From Achromobacter sp. Bel (lineage in GTDB: Bacteria > Pseudomonadota > Gammaproteobacteria > Burkholderiales > Burkholderiaceae_B), in assembly GCF_012928505.1 (NCBI RefSeq), contig NZ_JABBJN010000008.1, positions 1-64,000 on the forward strand: a stretch of 64,000 bases of DNA. The letters run 5' to 3'. The number at the start of each line of letters is the position of its first letter. Positions within the stretch are counted from its first letter, which is position 1. Below the pieces are notes generated by a model that was not told where the DNA came from, made no database searches, and saw nothing but the letters and a program-made list of their open reading frames with translations. Positions 59,323 to 64,000 of this stretch are shown piece after piece. The position numbers were made by a program, and so were the translations under genes.

Positions 59323-60394
59323 TGTTTCCCACAATCTGTCCGGTCTCCGCAATTGCCCCGCGCAACGCATCCAGACCGGCGCGCTCGGTGGCGCTTACAA
59401 ATACTCGCGCAATCGTACCATGTGCATCGCGCTCCACCCGGGGTTCCAAACCAGCCCGGTCAATCTTGTTGTATACCAGAATGGTGGGAACGGCGGAGGC
59501 GCCGATTTCAGCGAGGACCTTGTTCACTTCGAAAATCTGTTCGTCGCGCTGCGGACTCGCCGCATCGACCACGTGCAGCAACAGGTCCGCGTGCACCGTC
59601 TCTTCCAGCGTCGCCCGGAACGCGGCGATCAGGTCATGAGGCAGGTCGCGGATGAATCCGACCGTGTCCGATACCACAACGTTCCCGGCCCCCTCGATCC
59701 AGATGCGCCGCGTGGTCGTATCCAGCGTCGCGAATAGCTGGTCGGCAGCGTAGGTGTCCGCGCGCGTCAATGCGTTGAACAATGTGGACTTGCCGGCATT
59801 GGTGTAACCCACAAGCGACACCGACAGCGCCCCCCCGCGGGCTCGCGCGCGGCGCTGCGTCACGCGCTGGCGCTCGACGCGGTCCAGCCGCTCGCGCAAC
59901 GTCTTGACCTTGGCGCCGATCATGCGGCGGTCCATTTCAAGCTGGGATTCGCCGGGGCCGCGCATCCCGATGCCGCCGCGCTGGCGCTCCAAGTGGCTCC
60001 ACATGCGCGTCAGGCGCGTGGACAGATGCTGCAACTGCGCCAGCTCGACCTGCAGCTTGCCCTCATGGCTCTTCGCGCGCAGCGCGAAGATGTCCAGGAT
60101 GAGAGCGACACGGTCCACCACGCGCAAGTTGAAGGCGCGCTCCAGGTTGCGTTGCTGGGCGGGAGACAAGGGTTGGTCGAATAGGACGATGTCGGCCAAC
60201 AAGGCCTGCGCCATCGCGACGCCCTCGTCTGCCTTGCCGGAGCCGATGAAGAACTTGGCGTCGGGCCGGTCGCGCCGGGCGGTCAGGGTGCCGACGACTT
60301 CCGCGCCTGCGCCCTTGGCCAGCATGGCAAATTCCTCGGCATGGGCCGTGAAGTCCGGATCACCCAGATCCACGCTGATAATCAGAGCGCGCAT
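59288..60394 (-). CDS. hflX: Ribosome-associated GTPase HflX
   Basis: 368 residues. N-terminal HflX domain (RPDAKFFIGSGKADE, RGGIGMRGPGESQLEMDRRM) and a G domain with G1 GYTNAGKSTLFN, G3 DTVGF and G4 NKID. HflX rescues or splits stalled ribosomes, notably under heat stress. It follows hfq (84 bases, with a hairpin) and overlaps hflK, the common hfq-hflXKC order. Confidence 0.96.
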   Translation of the reverse strand: MRALIISVDLGDPDFTAHAEEFAMLAKGAGAEVVGTLTARRDRPDAKFFIGSGKADEGVAMAQALLADIVLFDQPLSPAQQRNLERAFNLRVVDRVALILDIFALRAKSHEGKLQVELAQLQHLSTRLTRMWSHLERQRGGIGMRGPGESQLEMDRRMIGAKVKTLRERLDRVERQRVTQRRARARGGALSVSLVGYTNAGKSTLFNALTRADTYAADQLFATLDTTTRRIWIEGAGNVVVSDTVGFIRDLPHDLIAAFRATLEETVHADLLLHVVDAASPQRDEQIFEVNKVLAEIGASAVPTILVYNKIDRAGLEPRVERDAHGTIARVFVSATERAGLDALRGAIAETGQIVGNNAANYQTLQSE

Positions 60395-60424
60395 ACATGC
60401 ACCATATTGGAGCCAAAGCGAAAA

Positions 60425-60454
60425 TGCCCGCCGACGTCATCCGTCTGGCGGGCA
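60425..60454 (-). terminator. Hairpin between hfq and hflX (attenuator-like)
   Basis: TGCCCGCC/GGCGGGCA stem (60425-60432 with 60447-60454) with extra GACG/CGTC pairing inside, followed by T4 on the minus strand. A partial terminator that would make hfq more abundant than hflXKC. Confidence 0.72.
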
Positions 60455-60478
60455 AAAAAAGGTACAGCTGGAGCGAGA

Positions 60479-60715
60479 TTACTCAGCAGGGACTTCCACC
60501 TGGAAATTCACGGCGCGGGCGGGAACAACGGTAGAAATGGCATGCTTGTAGACCATTTGCGTGACCGTATTGCGCAGCAGCACCACGTATTGATCAAACG
60601 ATTCGATTTGCCCTTGAAGCTTGATACCGTTCACCAAGTAAATCGACACGGGCACATGATCCTTGCGCAGCGTGTTCAGGAACGGATCTTGCAGAGTTTG
60701 CCCTTTATTGCTCAT
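60479..60715 (-). CDS. hfq: RNA chaperone Hfq
   Basis: 78 residues. Sm1 [30 protein letters not shown] and Sm2 YKHAIST motifs are intact, as needed for the hexamer and for A-rich and U-rich RNA binding. Short acidic C-terminus (NFQVEVPAE), typical of betaproteobacteria. First gene of the hfq-hflXKC unit. Confidence 0.98.
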   Translation of the reverse strand: MSNKGQTLQDPFLNTLRKDHVPVSIYLVNGIKLQGQIESFDQYVVLLRNTVTQMVYKHAISTVVPARAVNFQVEVPAE

Positions 60716-60873
60716 TGGCCAGGCTCCATTTGTTTGTTATTGAGTGATGATGTGCTTTTTTGTACTGGTGGAGCACACCGAAATACGTACTCTACAGGGT
60801 TTTCCCGGCCCGTGCTACTTGGCCGGGAAGCAAAAGTGACACCAGAGTTTTCAAGCTGAAAAGCCCATGACCA

Positions 60874-61947
60874 TCACGCTTGCAGGACCTCCGCGAGCCC
60901 CTTCAGAAGCAGGTCTACCTGCTCGTCCGTGCCCACGGTAATGCGAAGAAACTGATCGATGCGCGCATGACGGAAATGACGCACGATGATGCTGCGCTCG
61001 CGCAAAGCGGCGGCAAGGCCCGAAGCGTCTTTGGAGGGGTGCCGCGCGAACACGAAATTCGCGGCCGACGGCAACACTTCAAACCCCAGCGACGCCAGGC
61101 CCGCCGTCATCCGCGACCGGGTTTCGATCACGGCTTGGCGAGTCTTCTCAAAGTACTCTGTATCTTCCAATGCCGCCACTGCGCCGGCCAATGCCAGACG
61201 ATCGATGGGGTAGGAGTTGAAACTGTTCTTTACGCGGTCGAGCCCATCAATGAGCTCGGCGCTACCCACGGCGAAGCCGACGCGCAATCCCGCCAGCGAA
61301 CGCGACTTGGACAGCGTCTGCACGACGAGCAGGTTGTCGTAGCGCGCAACCAGGCCCACGGCTGATTCGCCACCGAAATCTACATAGGCTTCATCGACCA
61401 CGACGACGGCGTCGGGGTTGCCCGCGACGATGCGCTCGACTTCGGCCAAGCTGAGTGCGCGGCCCGTGGGCGCATTGGGATTCGGGAAAATGATGGCCCC
61501 GGCCTGAGCGCCAGCCCGGGGCAGGTAGTCTTCCACATTGATGCGGAAGTCTGCCGTCAGCGGCACGGTTTCGTATTCGATGCCGTACAGGCCGCAGTAG
61601 ACCGGGTAGAAACTGTAGGTGATGTCCGGGAAACGCAGCGGGCGCTCGTGCTTGAGCAGCGCCAGGAAAACATGCGCCAGCACCTCGTCGGAGCCGTTGC
61701 CCACGAAAACCTGGCCCGGCTGCACGCCCATCGTCGACGCGATCGTCTGGCGAAGGCGATCGGACGAGGGGTCAGGGTACAGCTTGAGCGTATCGTCGCA
61801 GGCTGCGCGAATGGCGTCGAGCACCTTGGGCGACGGCCCGTAAGGATGCTCGTTGGTGTTCAGCTTGATCAGATTCTGAAGCTTGGGCTGCTCGCCCGGG
61901 ACATACGGACTGAGCGTCCCGACCACGGGACTCCAGAAACGGCTCAT
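60874..61947 (-). CDS. hisC: Histidinol-phosphate aminotransferase
   Basis: PLP-dependent, fold-type I, converts imidazole-acetol phosphate to histidinol phosphate. 357 residues. [12 protein letters not shown] opening, [17 protein letters not shown] and the PLP lysine in [14 protein letters not shown]. It is one of the outlying his genes; a second hisC copy in the main his operon is usual in this group but cannot be verified here. Confidence 0.95.
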   Translation of the reverse strand: MSRFWSPVVGTLSPYVPGEQPKLQNLIKLNTNEHPYGPSPKVLDAIRAACDDTLKLYPDPSSDRLRQTIASTMGVQPGQVFVGNGSDEVLAHVFLALLKHERPLRFPDITYSFYPVYCGLYGIEYETVPLTADFRINVEDYLPRAGAQAGAIIFPNPNAPTGRALSLAEVERIVAGNPDAVVVVDEAYVDFGGESAVGLVARYDNLLVVQTLSKSRSLAGLRVGFAVGSAELIDGLDRVKNSFNSYPIDRLALAGAVAALEDTEYFEKTRQAVIETRSRMTAGLASLGFEVLPSAANFVFARHPSKDASGLAAALRERSIIVRHFRHARIDQFLRITVGTDEQVDLLLKGLAEVLQA

Positions 61948-61950
61948 GGA

Positions 61951-63303
61951 TCAGCTTTCCTGCGCGTAGGGGTTGTGCGAAGACTTGAATTCGATGCGCA
62001 AGGGCGTGCCGGCCAGATCGAACGCATTGCGGAAACGCGTTTCCAGGTAGCGGCGATACGAATCCGGGATGGCGTCCAGCGCATTGCCGTGAATGACGAC
62101 CAGCGGCGGGTTCTGCCCGCCCTGGTGCGCATAGCGCATCTTGGGACGGAAAATGCCCTTGCGCGGAGGCTGCTGCTGCTCGATGGCGGCCTGCAGTTCA
62201 CGTGTCAGCTTGGGCGTGGACAGCTTGGCGAACGCGGCGGCGTGCGCCGAATTGATGGACTTCAAGAGCGGCTTGATGCCCTGCCCGCGCAACGCTGAAA
62301 TGGTGTGCATGCGCGCGAACGACAGGAAGCGCAGCTTGCGCTGGAATTCGCGCTCGATGCGTTCTTTTTCCTCGCCGTCCAGGCCATCCCACTTGTTGAT
62401 GGCCACCACGACGGCGCGGCCGGTTTCCAGCACGAAGCCCGCGATGTGGGCATCCTGCTCGGAAATCTCGGTGTGCGCGTCCAGCATCAGCAGCACGACG
62501 TTGCTGGCCTCGATGGCCTGCAGCGTCTTGATGACGGAGAATTTTTCAACGGCCTCGAATACCTTGCCGCGCTTGCGCAGGCCGGCGGTGTCGATCAGCG
62601 TGTAACGGCGGCCATCACGGTCGAAATCGATCTCGATGGCGTCGCGCGTCGTGCCGGGCAAGTCAAACGCGATCACGCGTTCTTCGCCCATCAAGGTATT
62701 GATGAGGGTCGATTTGCCGACGTTCGGACGGCCCACGATCGCCAGCTTGATGCGGTGATCGTGATCGCCTTCCTCGAAGACTTCTTCTTCGGCAGGCGGC
62801 TCGGCCAGGTCTTTCAGCGCCAGCTCGATCAGATCGACGATGCCGTCGCCGTGCGCCGCCGAAATCGGATAGGGCTGGCCCAATCCCAGCTCGTGGAACT
62901 CGGAGATGGCCGGGCCCAGACCCATCCCTTCCGCCTTGTTCACCGCCAACAGCACGCGTTGCTGGCCGGACTTGCGCAGCAACTGCGCGATTTCGTGGTC
63001 GTGTGCATTGATGCCGGCGCGGGCGTCCACCAGGAACACCACCACATCCGCTTCGGCGATGGCCTGCCGCGTCTGGCGGGCCATCTCCAGCAGGATGCCG
63101 TCCTTGGCGACGGGTTCGAAACCGCCGGTATCGATAGCGATGAACGGGATCTCGCCTACCCTGCCCTCACCGTAATGGCGATCGCGGGTCAGGCCGGAAA
63201 AATCGGCCACCAACGCGGCGCGCGATCGCGTCAGGCGGTTGAAAAGGGTCGACTTCCCCACATTGGGGCGACCGACCAGGGCAACGACAGGCTTGAAAGA
63301 CAC
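61951..63303 (-). CDS. der: Double-G-domain GTPase Der (EngA)
   Basis: Essential 50S-subunit assembly GTPase. 450 residues. Two G domains with P-loops [15 protein letters not shown] (~10) and [14 protein letters not shown] (~185), an acidic linker ([12 protein letters not shown]) and a C-terminal KH-like domain (~355-450). It lies 3 bases upstream of hisC and 25 bases after bamB. Confidence 0.97.
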   Translation of the reverse strand: MSFKPVVALVGRPNVGKSTLFNRLTRSRAALVADFSGLTRDRHYGEGRVGEIPFIAIDTGGFEPVAKDGILLEMARQTRQAIAEADVVVFLVDARAGINAHDHEIAQLLRKSGQQRVLLAVNKAEGMGLGPAISEFHELGLGQPYPISAAHGDGIVDLIELALKDLAEPPAEEEVFEEGDHDHRIKLAIVGRPNVGKSTLINTLMGEERVIAFDLPGTTRDAIEIDFDRDGRRYTLIDTAGLRKRGKVFEAVEKFSVIKTLQAIEASNVVLLMLDAHTEISEQDAHIAGFVLETGRAVVVAINKWDGLDGEEKERIEREFQRKLRFLSFARMHTISALRGQGIKPLLKSINSAHAAAFAKLSTPKLTRELQAAIEQQQPPRKGIFRPKMRYAHQGGQNPPLVVIHGNALDAIPDSYRRYLETRFRNAFDLAGTPLRIEFKSSHNPYAQES

Positions 63304-63328
63304 GGTGTAAGGCTTTGTTCTATAGGTT

Positions 63329-64000
63329 TTAGTTGGCGCCGATCATGACGAGATTGCCATTTCCCGTCTGGACCAGCACACCTTGGGGGGTGGTTTGCGG
63401 CGGCGAAACGACGGCGCCTCCACCCACGGACAGCCGCGCCATCAGGCTGCCATCACTACGGGACAGGAAGTGCAGGTAGCCTTCCAGGTCGCCCACTGCC
63501 AGCGCTCCACCCAGCATAGCCGGTGCGGTGACTTGGCGGTTCTTCAGCGCTGCCTGCTTCCAGACATTGCCGCCATTATCCAGCGCAAACGCGCTGACGA
63601 CGCTGTTCTGGTCAGCCGAATAGGCGAAACGCTCGTCCAGCGTCAAGCCGCTGACGCTGGAAAAATCCTTGGCCCACAACGGGCGGCCACCCGCCGTGAC
63701 GTCAAAGCAGACGATACGCCCTTGATAGGCGACCGCGCAAAGGAGATTACCCGCGATGCGCGGGACACCGACGACGTCGGTCAGGCGCTCGAGGTCGCTT
63801 GCGCCCTTGGGCGTGGCCACGGTGCCTTCCCACTGCACATTACCGCTGTTGGAGGCAATCGCCATCAGCTTGCCGCCCGGCAGGCCGGTGATGACCAGGC
63901 CTTCGGCCAGCACCATCTGCGACACGCTGCGCAGGGCCAGCGACGGACCGGGGCGCTGCACGCTCCAGACACGTTCGCCGCTGTTGGCGTCGAACGCCTG
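63329..64000 (-). CDS. bamB: Outer-membrane assembly lipoprotein BamB, C-terminal part
   Basis: WD/PQQ-type beta-propeller subunit of the BAM complex. The frame is open to base 64000, so the N-terminus and lipoprotein signal lie outside; ~223 residues are visible. Recurring blade motifs ([56 protein letters not shown]) end in [15 protein letters not shown]. bamB-der adjacency is characteristic. Confidence 0.93.
   Translation of the reverse strand, partial: QAFDANSGERVWSVQRPGPSLALRSVSQMVLAEGLVITGLPGGKLMAIASNSGNVQWEGTVATPKGASDLERLTDVVGVPRIAGNLLCAVAYQGRIVCFDVTAGGRPLWAKDFSSVSGLTLDERFAYSADQNSVVSAFALDNGGNVWKQAALKNRQVTAPAMLGGALAVGDLEGYLHFLSRSDGSLMARLSVGGGAVVSPPQTTPQGVLVQTGNGNLVMIGAN

Overview
The window is GC-rich and looks like a chromosome segment of a betaproteobacterium, most likely Alcaligenaceae (Achromobacter/Bordetella type). 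This rests on the block bamB-der-hisC-hfq-hflX-hflK-hflC-hisZ-purA, the rpsU-dnaG-rpoD operon followed by a CAU tRNA, and BrkB/YihY-, DUF2069- and BPSS1780-type proteins. Species was not tested by any search.

1-16.1 kb is a c-di-GMP/adhesion region. It starts inside a giant type I-secreted RTX adhesin (VCBS modules, vWA domain, RTX repeats), followed by a LapG-type periplasmic cysteine protease and a LapD-type c-di-GMP receptor. After a lipoprotein M48 protease, aroC and an EAL phosphodiesterase comes a second LapD-like receptor, overlapped by a histidine kinase with a convergent response regulator. One inference is that two LapD-like receptors and a phosphodiesterase tune whether LapG clips the adhesin.

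16.3-23.1 kb is housekeeping: selO, DUF2069, YihY/BrkB, a CBS protein, dusA, thrB and a BPSS1780 membrane protein.

22.3-32.1 kb is a minus-strand Tad/Flp pilus operon read flp -> Tad/TadG-like -> TadE-like -> unknown periplasmic protein -> CpaB -> secretin -> FHA-CpaF ATPase -> TadB -> TadC -> DUF192, mostly joined by 4-base stop/start overlaps. No prepilin peptidase or TadZ is visible. The DUF192 frame has no stop where the domain ends and runs antisense through the BPSS1780 gene.

32.4-47.7 kb is accessory, patchy in base composition and full of remnants: a DHA2 transporter fragment, a broken small secreted protein with a G11 tract, an integrase fragment, an IS3-family element, an internally deleted IS110 transposase, decayed IS21 istA/istB and a frameshifted pectin-acetylesterase-like gene. 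Between them lie the least explained genes: a peptide with a textbook double-glycine leader, a Hint-domain secreted protein flanked by two paralogous CxxC mini-proteins, an LpxL-like acyltransferase with an altered catalytic motif, and two tiny proteins ending in a shared WPSDF(x)2KH tail.

47.7-64 kb returns to core genome: tRNA-Ile2(CAU), rpoD, dnaG, rpsU, a phosphoribosyltransferase, purA, hisZ, hflC, hflK, hflX, hfq, hisC, der and the 3' part of bamB, with several clear intrinsic terminators. I saw no rRNA, CRISPR array or complete prophage.
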